From JAVBOJ01 sp031550755 (lineage in GTDB: Bacteria; Bacillota; Clostridia; Oscillospirales; UBA929): a DNA stretch of 32,657 bases. Shown piece after piece: positions 7,480-16,395 of this stretch. A program made the translations under genes and the position numbers. Positions within the stretch are counted from its first letter, which is position 1. The number at the start of each line of letters is the position of its first letter. The stretch lies in assembly GCA_031550755.1 (NCBI GenBank), contig JAVBOJ010000052.1, positions 1 to 32,657 of the forward strand. Reading direction: 5' to 3'. The notes beneath the pieces were generated by a model. The model was not told the origin of the DNA and did not search any database. It was given only the letters and a program-made list of their open reading frames with translations.

Positions 7480-8493
7480 ATGAGATTTCCCGAGCTGTTG
7501 CGATGCGGCGATACGATCGGTGTGTGCGCTCCGTCGGCAGGCGTTCCGGAAAACCTGCACACACGATTGGATCAGGCCATATCCAACGTCGAGGCGCTTG
7601 GATACAAAGTGATGGAAACCGCATCCGTTCGCCATCGCATAAAATGTGTCAGCGCGGACGCGCAAACGCGCGCCGACGAGTTTTGGGCGCTGTATGATAA
7701 TCCTTCCGTCACAGCGATTATACCGCCTTGGGGCGGCGAGTTTTTAATGGATGTGCTGCCGCTTCTGGATTTCGCGCGGCTGGCGGAGCTTGCGCCCAAG
7801 TGGATATGCGGATATTCCGATATGACTACGCTGACGTTTGCGCTGACCCTGCTCTGCGATATCGCCACCATTCATGGATCAAATTTCATGAACATGGGGT
7901 ATGCTCATATCCACGAAAGCGACCGAACGGCATTTGAAGCGATGTCCGCTCCCCGTATCGTACAGCACAGCGCACCAGATTGGGGCGACTATGCCGGTGG
8001 GGACATTTCCAAGAATATTTACAGCTTTACAAACGAGAGCCGATGGAAGCCGCCGGACGGTTCGCGCCAGCTCAGCTTTGAAGGACGCATGATTGGCGGT
8101 TGCATGGACACAATTTGCAAGCTGATTGGCACGTGCTACGCACCTGTTTCGGATTTTTTGGAGAAATACAAAGACGATGGGTTCATATGGACGCTGGAAA
8201 GCTGCGAAATGAGCGCGGCGGACATTTACCGCAGTCTGTGGCATATGAAAATCGCGGGCTGGTTCCAATACTGCAACGGCGTACTCTATGGGCGACCGGC
8301 GGGATACTCGGACACGCAGGGGTTTACGCTGACAGACGCGCTTGAGAGTGGGTTTGGGGAACTGAACGTCCCGATTCTTTATGATGCGGACATCGGGCAT
8401 GTTCCTCCGCAAATGCAGATCATCAACGGAGCATATGGCCGCGTTGAGTATCTGGATGGACGAGCCACGGTGACGCAGGAGATGAGAGCATAG
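7480..8493 (+). CDS. S66-family peptidase, MccF/LD-carboxypeptidase-like
   Basis: 337 residues. The N-terminal lobe has GDTIGVCAPSAG; the nucleophile elbow is in GYSDMTTL (Ser about 110); the second lobe has WTLESCEMSAADIYRSL (catalytic Glu) and DADIGHVPPQM (catalytic His): the Ser-Glu-His triad of family S66. Members either trim muropeptide tetrapeptides (LD-carboxypeptidase) or cleave microcin C-type nucleotide peptides (MccF); the LESCE and MKIAGWF wording fits the MccF branch better. Start is the ATG at 7480 with GAGGGG 12 bases upstream. Base composition is visibly less G/C-rich than its neighbours, and it is bracketed by a duplication of the rsuA start, so it looks like a recent insertion between ilvE and rsuA. 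Confidence 0.88.
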   Translation: MRFPELLRCGDTIGVCAPSAGVPENLHTRLDQAISNVEALGYKVMETASVRHRIKCVSADAQTRADEFWALYDNPSVTAIIPPWGGEFLMDVLPLLDFARLAELAPKWICGYSDMTTLTFALTLLCDIATIHGSNFMNMGYAHIHESDRTAFEAMSAPRIVQHSAPDWGDYAGGDISKNIYSFTNESRWKPPDGSRQLSFEGRMIGGCMDTICKLIGTCYAPVSDFLEKYKDDGFIWTLESCEMSAADIYRSLWHMKIAGWFQYCNGVLYGRPAGYSDTQGFTLTDALESGFGELNVPILYDADIGHVPPQMQIINGAYGRVEYLDGRATVTQEMRA

Positions 8494-8497
8494 GAGG

Positions 8498-8535
8498 AAC
8501 CACGCCGTGCGTCTGGACAAATACCTCTGCGATAC
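8498..8535 (+). repeat. Right copy of rsuA 5'-end duplication
   Basis: Partner of 7419-7455 and the functional copy, since it is the real beginning of rsuA. The S66 gene now supplies the AGGAGGA ribosome site at 8492-8498 in front of it. Before insertion the GGAGAT at the end of ilvE would have stood in the same place. Confidence 0.85.
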
Positions 8536-9208
8536 CGGGCTGGGCACCCGCAGCGAAATGCGCGCCGCCGTGGCCATGGGACGGGTGACGGTAGACGGGC
8601 GCACGGTGCGCGACCCCGGCATGGCCGTCGCCCAGGGGCAGGCGGTTTGTCTGGACGCCCGCCCGGTCGCGTACACGCCGTTTGACTACCTGATGATGCA
8701 CAAGCCGGCCGGCGTGGTGTCGGTCACCGAGGATCCCAAACAAAAAACCGTCCTCCACCTGCTGCCGCCGTTTTATCAGAGTCGCGGGCTGTTCCCGGCG
8801 GGGCGGCTGGACAAGGATACGACCGGGTTTTTGCTGCTGACAAACGACGGGGACTTCGCCCACCGGATTACCTCGCCGCGCCGTCACGCCGAAAAACGCT
8901 ATGCCGTCACGCTGGAGCGCCCCTGCACGCCGGAGGACATCGCCGCCTTTGCCGGCGGACTGACGCTGCGGAGCGGAGAGGTCTTTCGGCCGGCGGGGCT
9001 GGAGATTTCCGAAGACCCGCGCCGGGTCGCGGTTATCCTGTCCGAAGGAAAATACCACCAGATCAAAAGGATGTTTGCCGCGCGGGACAATGTTGCCACA
9101 GCGCTTCACCGGTTGTCGATGGGCGGCGTTTGGCTGGATGAAAGCCTTGCGCCGGGCGGATTTCGACCATTGACCGAAGCGGAGCTGGCCTCTTTGCGGG
9201 TATTTTGA
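8507..9208 (+). CDS. rsuA: 16S rRNA pseudouridine synthase, RsuA/RluB family
   Basis: 233 residues. An N-terminal S4 RNA-binding domain (MRLDKYLCDTGLGTRSEMRAAV...GRVTVDG, residues 1-60) is followed by the catalytic domain with YLMMHKPAGVVSVTED and GRLDKDTTG, in which D102 is the catalytic aspartate that isomerises uridine. The C-terminal SEGKYHQIKRMFAA motif is also typical. It begins at a GTG with AGGAGGA about 9 bases upstream. The short length and S4 domain fit RsuA (16S position 516) rather than the larger RluB, though the exact target nucleotide cannot be read from sequence. Confidence 0.9.
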   Translation: MRLDKYLCDTGLGTRSEMRAAVAMGRVTVDGRTVRDPGMAVAQGQAVCLDARPVAYTPFDYLMMHKPAGVVSVTEDPKQKTVLHLLPPFYQSRGLFPAGRLDKDTTGFLLLTNDGDFAHRITSPRRHAEKRYAVTLERPCTPEDIAAFAGGLTLRSGEVFRPAGLEISEDPRRVAVILSEGKYHQIKRMFAARDNVATALHRLSMGGVWLDESLAPGGFRPLTEAELASLRVF

Positions 9209-9293
9209 CGAAATCCGCCGGGACAAGGCAATATGCCCAAAGAGTTCCCGATAGCTTTGTGGAATAAGAGTATATACGAAAGACCAAATTTTG

Positions 9294-9302
9294 TGCTACA
9301 AT
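9294..9302 (+). promoter_or_regulatory. Extended -10 promoter of the msmX-type gene
   Basis: TGcTACAAT is an extended -10 element 39 bases before the ATG, in the 133-base gap after rsuA. No strong -35 hexamer is seen. A GGGAGGT ribosome site follows at about 9331. Confidence 0.5.
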
Positions 9303-9341
9303 GGGAAAGAAGAGAACCACACAAGAATTGGGAGGTAGAGT

Positions 9342-10454
9342 ATGGCAAGCGTAAAGCTCACAGGTATCTATAAGAGATATGCGGGAGGCGTTACGGCGGT
9401 CTCTGACTTCAACTTGGATATTGCAGACAAAGAGTTTATCATTCTGGTCGGGCCGTCCGGTTGCGGAAAATCCACCACTCTGCGTATGATCGCCGGTCTG
9501 GAAGAGATCAGCGAGGGCGAGCTGTACATAGATGACAAGCTCGTCAACGACACCCCGCCCAAAGACCGCGACATCGCCATGGTGTTCCAAAACTACGCTC
9601 TGTATCCCCATATGACCGTGTTCGACAACATGGCCTTCGGCCTTAAGCTGCGCAAAACCCCCAAGGATGAAATCAAGCGCCGCGTGCAGGAAGCCGGCCG
9701 CGTTCTCGAAATCGAACATCTGCTCGACCGTAAGCCCAAAGCGTTGTCCGGCGGTCAGCGCCAGCGCGTGGCGCTGGGCCGCGCCATCGTCCGCAACCCG
9801 AAGGTCTTCCTGCTGGACGAGCCGCTTTCCAACCTGGACGCCAAGCTGCGCGCCCAGATGCGTACCGAGCTGACCAAGCTGCACAAGCGTCTGGCCACCA
9901 CCTTTATCTACGTTACCCATGACCAGACCGAAGCCATGACCATGGGTACCCGCATTGTCGTCATGAAGGACGGCTTTGTCCAGCAAATCGACTCGCCCCA
10001 GACTCTGTATGAAACACCGTGCAATCTGTTTGTGGCCGGCTTTATCGGCTCGCCCCAGATGAACGTGATCGACGCGACCCTGCTCGACGAGGGCGGCGTT
10101 ACTTACCTCAGATTCGGCGATTCCAAGATTGCCCTGCCGGAAAACAAGGGCCGCAAGCCCGAAGTGCTGGCCTATGTCGGCAAAGAGGTCATCATGGGCA
10201 TCCGTCCGGAGAATATCCATGACGAGGATATGTTCATGTCCCAGTTCCCCGACTCTCAGGTCTCCACGCAGATCGACGTGGTCGAGATGATGGGCTCGGA
10301 AACCTACCTGTATATGACCTGCGAGGGCCGTCCGTTTACCGCTCGCGTCTCTCCGCGCTCCACCGCCAAGAGCGGCGACGTCATCAAGGTGGCCTTCGAC
10401 TCCAAGAAGATCCACCTCTTTGACAAAGAGACCGAGATGACCATCACCAACTAA
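9342..10454 (+). CDS. msmX: Stand-alone sugar ABC-importer ATPase, MsmX/UgpC type
   Basis: 370 residues. Walker A GPSGCGKST (37-45), Q-loop VFQNYALYPHMTV, signature LSGGQRQRVALGRAI, Walker B VFLLDEPLSNLD and the switch histidine in YVTHDQTEA are all intact. The extra C-terminal part (MGIRPENIHDE and onward) is the TOBE/MOI-type regulatory region of the CUT1 sugar importers. No permease or binding-protein genes are nearby and it has its own promoter and terminator, as with B. subtilis MsmX, which energises several sugar importers. A shared ATPase role is therefore likely, but the substrates cannot be read. Confidence 0.92.
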   Translation: MASVKLTGIYKRYAGGVTAVSDFNLDIADKEFIILVGPSGCGKSTTLRMIAGLEEISEGELYIDDKLVNDTPPKDRDIAMVFQNYALYPHMTVFDNMAFGLKLRKTPKDEIKRRVQEAGRVLEIEHLLDRKPKALSGGQRQRVALGRAIVRNPKVFLLDEPLSNLDAKLRAQMRTELTKLHKRLATTFIYVTHDQTEAMTMGTRIVVMKDGFVQQIDSPQTLYETPCNLFVAGFIGSPQMNVIDATLLDEGGVTYLRFGDSKIALPENKGRKPEVLAYVGKEVIMGIRPENIHDEDMFMSQFPDSQVSTQIDVVEMMGSETYLYMTCEGRPFTARVSPRSTAKSGDVIKVAFDSKKIHLFDKETEMTITN

Positions 10455-10469
10455 GCGACAGAAAATCAA

Positions 10470-10501
10470 CGACCGTCTCCCGGAAGGGAGACGGTCGTTT
10501 T
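10470..10501. terminator. Strong intrinsic terminator, convergent
   Basis: Perfect 12-bp stem (10470-10481 with 10486-10497) around a GGAA tetraloop, followed by TTTTGTTT on the plus strand. It closes msmX and lies directly after the stop of the convergent Memo-family gene, so it probably serves both. Confidence 0.92.
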
Positions 10502-10504
10502 GTT

Positions 10505-11422
10505 TCACCCAGCCCCGTAGACAAAGTAGGAGGTCAGCCCCTCGGAAAACGCTGGGTTGTCAAACGGCAGGCGCAGGATGTCCTGCGAATTGGAGTGCTC
10601 CAGCTCGGATACCGTCCGCCCCAGCGCGTCCATGGTCATCAAAAATGTGCAGACCGAAAACGGCGAGTCCATATGGTCGTTGGTCAGACGCAGCAGCGCG
10701 TCATAGTCGCGCGCCGCGATGAGGGCCCGGGATTCCTCGTCGCGCACGGCGGTGGTATCCGGGTCTAAATAATGCGAAAAATCCACCGAAAATACAAAAA
10801 AGCAGGATTTTTCCGCCGCGATTTCGGCCAGAACCGCCGCGATATCCGCCGGGGCGCTTGCGCCGGCCTGCCGCGAAATGAGCAGGCAGCAGACCTTGGC
10901 CTCCGGGAAGTAATACCGCGCGAAGGGGACAAGCCCCGCCACCGAATGCTCCGCGCGCATCAGCGCGTCGTCCTCGACCGCGCCCAGCCGCTCCCGCAGG
11001 ACGCCCGCCAGTTCGGTGTCGGCGGGGAAGCGCCCCAGGGGCGTCTGCCAGTCGGTCGCCGAGGTGACCAGCTTGCCCAGTCGGCTCTCGTGCAGCGGGC
11101 CGATCAGGACGACAGTCTCGGGCGCGGCGGCGCTCTCCGCTGCCGTTTTGAAAAATGAGGCGATCAGCTGCCCGGCCAGCAGATGATGCGGCACAATGCC
11201 GCCCAACATCCCATCGGCGTCAGGATAGCTGCGCGCGGAAAGGACGGCTCCAGTGAAGCCGTCCTTGTCGTAAAAATCACAGGGAATCGCGTGCGCGGAA
11301 GGGAGCGCGGGCCGCGCCGGCGGCGCTGTTTCCGGCGGATGCGTCAGCAAGCATACGCCCAGCGAAACCGCGAGACAGACCGCTGCGCCGCGGGTGAAAA
11401 ACCGCCAAGCATTGGCGCTCAT
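10505..11422 (-). CDS. Membrane-anchored Memo-family protein (AmmeMemoRadiSam system protein B-like)
   Basis: 305 residues. An N-terminal hydrophobic segment (about 12-28) and a Pro/Ala-rich linker precede a Memo/class III dioxygenase-like fold: GIVPHHLLAG, VVLIGPLHESRLGK, EHSVAGLVPFARYYF, CCLLIS and VFSVDFSHYL, in the usual family order. Conserved His/Asp positions at GIVPHH, EHS and DFSHY suggest a metal-site relic. Most bacterial relatives are cytoplasmic; the signal-anchor here puts the domain outside the membrane. Its ATG (11422-11420) overlaps the stop of the macroglobulin gene as ATGA, so the two are translationally coupled and presumably cooperate. The enzymatic activity, if any, is unknown. 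Confidence 0.85.
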   Translation of the reverse strand: MSANAWRFFTRGAAVCLAVSLGVCLLTHPPETAPPARPALPSAHAIPCDFYDKDGFTGAVLSARSYPDADGMLGGIVPHHLLAGQLIASFFKTAAESAAAPETVVLIGPLHESRLGKLVTSATDWQTPLGRFPADTELAGVLRERLGAVEDDALMRAEHSVAGLVPFARYYFPEAKVCCLLISRQAGASAPADIAAVLAEIAAEKSCFFVFSVDFSHYLDPDTTAVRDEESRALIAARDYDALLRLTNDHMDSPFSVCTFLMTMDALGRTVSELEHSNSQDILRLPFDNPAFSEGLTSYFVYGAG

Positions 11423-14400
11423 GGCTCGATGACAAGTGTGGAGTCCTCCGCCTTGCCCCACAGGCCGGTCTGCGAATGCAAAATCGCGCCCTCCTGCACA
11501 TACTGCCCCGGCGTGACGCAACGGATGTAATAGACGACCGGCTCGACCGGCGTCCCGCTCTTGGGATTGAAATACAGATGGGTTGAGACGCGCTGGCCGC
11601 TGCGGGAGACGCTGTGCTGCGGGTCGGCGCCGACGAAGCGCGCGCCCGACGGGATGGCGTCCTCCAGCGTATACAGTCCGGCCGGCAGGTCGGAGGTCAG
11701 CACGGGGGTCAGGGTGACCTTGAGCAGTCCGCCGGCGGAAAATCCACCGGACACCGGCGCAACCGATTTGAACACGGTCAGGGTGGGCGCTCCCGTCCAT
11801 TGGGTGGCGTCGCCGATGTAATACGCCGTGCAGGTGACAGCGCCAGAGGTGACTGTGAAGTCGGCGGCGTCCAGCTGCTCACGGCCGAAGGACAGGGTGG
11901 TCATGCGGGTTTTGGCGAGGTTTACGTTCACCAGCCGTCCGTCGAGCTTGTAGGAGAACGTCGCGCCCTGCGGGCTTTTGGGCGTGAAGCGGGTGACATA
12001 CACCGTCAGCTCCAGCGCCGGGGAGCGCAGGGCCGACGGGTTTTCCATCAAAAATGCGGCCATGCGGTCGGCCTCGGGCAGGGACAGGACGGACGCGGTC
12101 AAAAGCGCCGTGGCGGTATGCGCCAGTTGGGTTTCCAGATCCGCACCGGTCAGATATTGCCAGCGCGAGCCGGTCAGCGGGCGCTGCTCCGAGGTGAGCA
12201 GCGGGGAGACCAACGTGTCATACCATGTCCGCGCGCCGTCATAGTCGCCCAGCAGCGCGAGCCCCGCCGTGAGGCGCAGCTTGTCGGCCAAAATGAGCCC
12301 CTGCGGGTCGTTCAGCAGGTCGCGGATGTCCAGCAGAACCGGCTCGCTCAGCGCGGCCAGCCCCAGATAGGCGGCGCTCACCTGCCCGGCGGTGGATGAG
12401 CGGTCGGCCAAAATGTCCCGCAGATATTCCGCCGCGCGGGTTTTGGAGACCACCTCGGGCGACGCCGCGCAAACGAGCGCGGTCAGCTCGGGGTCGTTCT
12501 GCGCGTAAGACAGGAGGGAAATTCCTCCCTGGGCGAGATCCTCCAGCCCGTCGGACAGATAGATATTCTCGTCGAGCTCCAGCAGCCGGGCGGCGGCGGC
12601 GCGTCCCACGCGGGTATCGGCGCGGTCGCCCGCGGCTTGGCAGAGATAGGACAGCGCCGCGCCGTAGGTTTTGTATTCGGTGTTGTAAAAGCTCAGCGTG
12701 ACCGGATAGCGCACCGGCTGGATCGGCAGGCCGCCGGCCAGATCAAACGAGCGCGAAACGGCAGTCTCCAGCGCGCTGGACACGACGGTCAGCGGCTGTT
12801 GGATACTGTCCCGCTGCTGGCCGCTTTGGGCGGTGAGGGTCAGGGTATACTCGCCGGCCGGCAGCTTGCCGAAGGCAAACGCGCCGCCGGAGGAGCCGGT
12901 CAGGGTCTTGTCAAAGCCTTCGCCGGTTAGCTGAGCGGAGAGCTGGGCGTCGCTTGCCCCGACGGCGCGGGCCGAGACGGTGATGTCGTCACCGTCCACA
13001 TAGGACGCCAGCGCGATGGGCAGGACAAAAAACGGGCGGGTGACGACCAGACTGCCCCGGGTGTCGCCGGCGGTCGTGTCCTCGCCGATCGCCTGGGCGG
13101 TCAGCCGCCAGGTCGTGAGATTGTCGGGCAGGTCGAAGGTGAAGGAGGCCCGCCCCTGGCTGTCGGTGGCGGCGGTCAAAAACGCGGCGGTGTCGCGGAA
13201 ATCCTGCCGCAGGGAGTTGTCCTCCCCGCCCTCGCCGCCCTCGGCACCGCCCGTTCCGGTTCCGCCGTGCTGGGTATGGGACGAATAAAGCTCGACAAAA
13301 TCGGTCGGCAGTGCGCGGTACAGCTCGGCCAGCGGATCGACCCACTGCTCGGCGACGGCGAACGCCGCCTCATCCACCACGCTCAGCGACACGGCGGCGT
13401 CCGGCAGGGCGCGGCCGGCCTGATCCTTGACCGTCACGGTCACACGGGCCTTTTCGCCGGGGCCGTAAGAGGGCTTGTCGGCCTCCACCGTCACGGTGAG
13501 CGCACGAACCGCCGGGTCGAAGTAGAGATTTTTCCCCTCGATGGGATAGACGTGCCGCCCGTCGAAATACGCACCGCACAGCCGGACGTTGGGGATCATC
13601 TCGGCCGGGAAGGCGATGGACGGATCGGTGCGGGAGACCGTCTCGGTCCTAATGAATTCGGAGCGGCTGAGGGTGTAGAAAATGCGTCCCTCGGTCACCG
13701 GCACGCTGTTGTCGCAAAGCTGGAAGGGGAGAGTCTCGTCCTCGGCGAAGCGGTAGCCGGGCGTCTCCAGCGTATAATAGTGCCGGTCGCTGTCATAGTA
13801 GCCATACATCTCGGCATTGACCGAAAACCGTTCGGCGACAGGCTTTCCGCGGCTGTCCTGACAGGAGAGCTCGATATAATAATAGCTGTTTTCCTCGCCG
13901 GTCGGCAGACCGTCAAACACACATACGCCGTTTTGGGCGGTGGCGTCATAGATGCCCAAAATTTCCTCGTGGTGGTCATAGCGGTAGGTGGTGACGTTCT
14001 TTTTTTGCAGGAAGTCATAGCGCGTGCCGGTTTCCACCTCCTCATAATAGACCCGCCAGAGCTGCGCCGTGACGGGAATATCGGCCGCCGCGCCGCGCAG
14101 AAGATCCTCGTATTCATAGGACAGATCGGCCCGATCCGTGATGTTGGCGGTGGTGACCCGGTTGACCCGCACCTCGACGGTGTCGTCCGAGAGGGTTTTG
14201 GCGGTCATCATGGTGTCGCGCGGCAGGTAATACAGTCCGCCGTATTGGGACTGCACCTCGTTTTCAATGCCGGAGTTGGAAAAATGCAGGCTGACGTAGC
14301 GCGGACGCCAGGTGTCCGCGTCGGTGATGCGAAAATGGAAGGAGGCCTTGCCGGCGGTGTTTGTGTTGGCGGACAGCTCGCCCTGCCCGATGATGTCGCC

Positions 14401-16263
14401 GCTGTAGAGCGTAAAGGGGATGCCGGCGCCGGGCGCACCGTCAAAATACGAAACCTGCACGTCGGCGGTCACGCTGTCGTTTAAAAAGGCGAAATCGGGC
14501 ACGCTGACCGAAACCTGATAGGCGGGCTTCACATAATCGCAGATATTGACATAGGAGTAAAACAGATCCTCGCCGTTGGACTTGAGAGTCAGCGGCACAT
14601 AGCCCTCCACCCGGTGTTCAAAGGAAAACGCGGCGGAAAACGAGCCGTCCGCGCCCGGCGTGACCGGCTGGACAATGCGGTTTTCTTCGGAATAGCCCAG
14701 CGTCAGGGTGAGGTTGGGCGGAACCGCCCCGCCTTTTTCACGCGGACGCACCACGCCCCAGACCCGCACGGTGTCGCTGGAGAGATAGGCCGCGCGGTCG
14801 GTGTATACATAGGTATAATACAGATGCGACAGATCCTGCGGGTCGGTGCGCGCCAGCGAATAGAGATCGACATAGGCGCGGTCGCCGCTGCGGATGGTCA
14901 ACACGCCGTCGGTGTAGGAATCCGCGCCGGTTTCCACAATGACGGTGCCGTCGGCGGCGGTGACGGCGGTTTGCCGCCGGTCGTCCCAGGAAAGCGAGAT
15001 TGTAGCGCCCGGCAGCGCGGTGCCGGTGGTTGTGTCATTGACAAAAAAGGCCGATTCGCGGGACAGATTGACCGCAAAGACCGACAGGGAGCTAATCTGG
15101 ACGATTTTTTGCAGATGCACCGGGCCTTCCGGGCCGTCGGCGCGGACATCGGCCAGATAGACACCCTCGGCCAGCCCGTCCGGCAGGGTCAGATAATACG
15201 CCGTCCAGTAGTAGCCGCTGTTTTCGCCCTCCCCCAGAAGGGGTTGGGTGGTGTCAGACACCAGCGACAGCGATGCGGTGGGGAAGAGATAGTCGCCCGC
15301 CCAGCTCTCCTGCGCGGCATAGGCCTCAAGGGTCTGCACGGCGGTTTCGGTGTTGGGATAGGCGTAGAGCTTCACCGCGAAGGAGCGGGACAGGTATTCC
15401 TTCGAGGCGTAGAGCTCCAAGAGAGCCGGATCGTCCGGCAGGAAGGTCTCCGACACATTGCCGGTGAAATAACACCAGCTGCTGCGCCAGACCTCCTGCG
15501 TACGGAAGCGGAAGACGGTGTCCGCGGCGGTTTTTTCGCCGGTGCGCGCGGAGAAGCCGGCCTTGAGGGTCACGGCATAGCCCGCTTCGTAGTTCAGCGC
15601 GCGATGGGGCACAAAGACGGCGGTCGCGCCGTATTTTTCAAAGGAGCCGGCAACGGCCGGTTCGATCGAGAAGTATTGTTCCAGCGCGTCCAGCTCGAAA
15701 TCCGCATGGGAAAAGGTGATCTCGATACCGGTTTCCACCGGGACGTATTGCCCCATGTCCGCCGGCAGGACGCTGATGACGCGGAATTCGCCGCCGGTCT
15801 GGAAGGCCCAGCGGTAGGTGTCCTCGTTGCCGCCGTTGTAGGTCAGCCGCACCACCGTGTCTTGCGGCAGAAGGGTGGCCGGCGTCAGGGTATAGGAGGT
15901 CGGCGCGGTTTTGACAACGGAAAACTCCACGGCGGGCTCCAGCGTAAAGCCGGCCCCCAGCTGCTCCTCGGGCAGCTCCCGGTCGGTTTTGATGAGAAAC
16001 GCGGTGTCCTGCGCGATGCCGCGCCCGGTCTGCTTGCCGACCGTCTCCACCGACAGAATGGAGACCGGCGATTCACCCGGCGAGGGAGAGGGCGCAGAGG
16101 AAATGATTGGCGGCGGGGAGGTCTGTACGATACCCGGCGCGACGGGAGACAGAGCCAGCACCAGCGCGACGGTGCCGACGGCCAGCAGCATAAAGGCGGC
16201 CACAGACCAAAGCACCGGGTTTTCTTTGATCACCGCCCAAAATTTTTGTCCGAACGAACGCAT
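11419..16263 (-). CDS. Alpha-2-macroglobulin family protein lacking the thioester motif
   Basis: 1,614 residues from the ATG at 16263 (GGGAAGGGA site upstream). A single N-terminal membrane helix (about 15-34) and a Ser/Pro linker suggest attachment to the outer face of the membrane. A Big_5-like domain (about 50-260), MG-type beta domains (ADVRADGPEGPVHLQKIVQ; DRAAYLSSDTVRVWGVVRP) and a Gly/Glu-rich stretch at about 998-1016 in the bait-region position follow, then the A2M signature LPDNLTTWRLTAQAIGEDT, an alpha-helical toroid region and a typical C-terminal receptor-like beta domain (YYIRCVTPGQYVQEGAILHS). The CxEQ thioester is absent: the equivalent place (about 1203-1213) reads YLCQAAGD, and none of the other cysteines is followed by xEQ. 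It could therefore trap proteases only non-covalently, or act as a scaffold (inference). It heads the operon with the Memo gene. Confidence 0.88.
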   Translation of the reverse strand: MRSFGQKFWAVIKENPVLWSVAAFMLLAVGTVALVLALSPVAPGIVQTSPPPIISSAPSPSPGESPVSILSVETVGKQTGRGIAQDTAFLIKTDRELPEEQLGAGFTLEPAVEFSVVKTAPTSYTLTPATLLPQDTVVRLTYNGGNEDTYRWAFQTGGEFRVISVLPADMGQYVPVETGIEITFSHADFELDALEQYFSIEPAVAGSFEKYGATAVFVPHRALNYEAGYAVTLKAGFSARTGEKTAADTVFRFRTQEVWRSSWCYFTGNVSETFLPDDPALLELYASKEYLSRSFAVKLYAYPNTETAVQTLEAYAAQESWAGDYLFPTASLSLVSDTTQPLLGEGENSGYYWTAYYLTLPDGLAEGVYLADVRADGPEGPVHLQKIVQISSLSVFAVNLSRESAFFVNDTTTGTALPGATISLSWDDRRQTAVTAADGTVIVETGADSYTDGVLTIRSGDRAYVDLYSLARTDPQDLSHLYYTYVYTDRAAYLSSDTVRVWGVVRPREKGGAVPPNLTLTLGYSEENRIVQPVTPGADGSFSAAFSFEHRVEGYVPLTLKSNGEDLFYSYVNICDYVKPAYQVSVSVPDFAFLNDSVTADVQVSYFDGAPGAGIPFTLYSGDIIGQGELSANTNTAGKASFHFRITDADTWRPRYVSLHFSNSGIENEVQSQYGGLYYLPRDTMMTAKTLSDDTVEVRVNRVTTANITDRADLSYEYEDLLRGAAADIPVTAQLWRVYYEEVETGTRYDFLQKKNVTTYRYDHHEEILGIYDATAQNGVCVFDGLPTGEENSYYYIELSCQDSRGKPVAERFSVNAEMYGYYDSDRHYYTLETPGYRFAEDETLPFQLCDNSVPVTEGRIFYTLSRSEFIRTETVSRTDPSIAFPAEMIPNVRLCGAYFDGRHVYPIEGKNLYFDPAVRALTVTVEADKPSYGPGEKARVTVTVKDQAGRALPDAAVSLSVVDEAAFAVAEQWVDPLAELYRALPTDFVELYSSHTQHGGTGTGGAEGGEGGEDNSLRQDFRDTAAFLTAATDSQGRASFTFDLPDNLTTWRLTAQAIGEDTTAGDTRGSLVVTRPFFVLPIALASYVDGDDITVSARAVGASDAQLSAQLTGEGFDKTLTGSSGGAFAFGKLPAGEYTLTLTAQSGQQRDSIQQPLTVVSSALETAVSRSFDLAGGLPIQPVRYPVTLSFYNTEYKTYGAALSYLCQAAGDRADTRVGRAAAARLLELDENIYLSDGLEDLAQGGISLLSYAQNDPELTALVCAASPEVVSKTRAAEYLRDILADRSSTAGQVSAAYLGLAALSEPVLLDIRDLLNDPQGLILADKLRLTAGLALLGDYDGARTWYDTLVSPLLTSEQRPLTGSRWQYLTGADLETQLAHTATALLTASVLSLPEADRMAAFLMENPSALRSPALELTVYVTRFTPKSPQGATFSYKLDGRLVNVNLAKTRMTTLSFGREQLDAADFTVTSGAVTCTAYYIGDATQWTGAPTLTVFKSVAPVSGGFSAGGLLKVTLTPVLTSDLPAGLYTLEDAIPSGARFVGADPQHSVSRSGQRVSTHLYFNPKSGTPVEPVVYYIRCVTPGQYVQEGAILHSQTGLWGKAEDSTLVIEP

Positions 16264-16294
16264 AAAAATCCCTTCCCCCCATTTTTCTATTGTC

Positions 16295-16300
16295 ATTATA
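16295..16300 (-). promoter_or_regulatory. -10 element of the macroglobulin operon
   Basis: A perfect TATAAT on the minus strand, 32 bases before the ATG. The best upstream match (TTGTCG) is 20 bases away, so the -35 is poor. Confidence 0.4.
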
Positions 16301-16344
16301 AGCAAAATAGGGCGGAAAAGCGACAACAAAAAAATATCAATTCA

Positions 16345-16373
16345 GTGACATTTTGAAAAAAACATGATACAAT
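16345..16373 (+). promoter_or_regulatory. Promoter of the 16396 membrane protein
   Basis: GTGACA (16345-16350), a 17-base spacer and TACAAT (16368-16373), with a TG extended -10 at 16365-16366. It diverges from the macroglobulin promoter in a 132-base shared intergenic region. Confidence 0.65.
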
Positions 16374-16395
16374 TCAGTTAGAAGGGGGGATCATC

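Noticed and set aside
7419..8535. Insertion sequence or transposon around the S66 gene
   Set aside because: There is no transposase and no terminal inverted repeats; only a partial duplication of the rsuA 5' end is seen.
9063..10508. 481-residue minus-strand frame opposite msmX
   Set aside because: Covers the msmX gene, its promoter and part of rsuA in antisense, with no start site or recognisable domain.
13267..16356. Long plus-strand open frames (13267-14484 and 14614-16356)
   Set aside because: They are antisense to the macroglobulin gene, lack ribosome sites, and have Gly/Arg/His-rich compositions typical of shadows of G/C-rich coding sequence.
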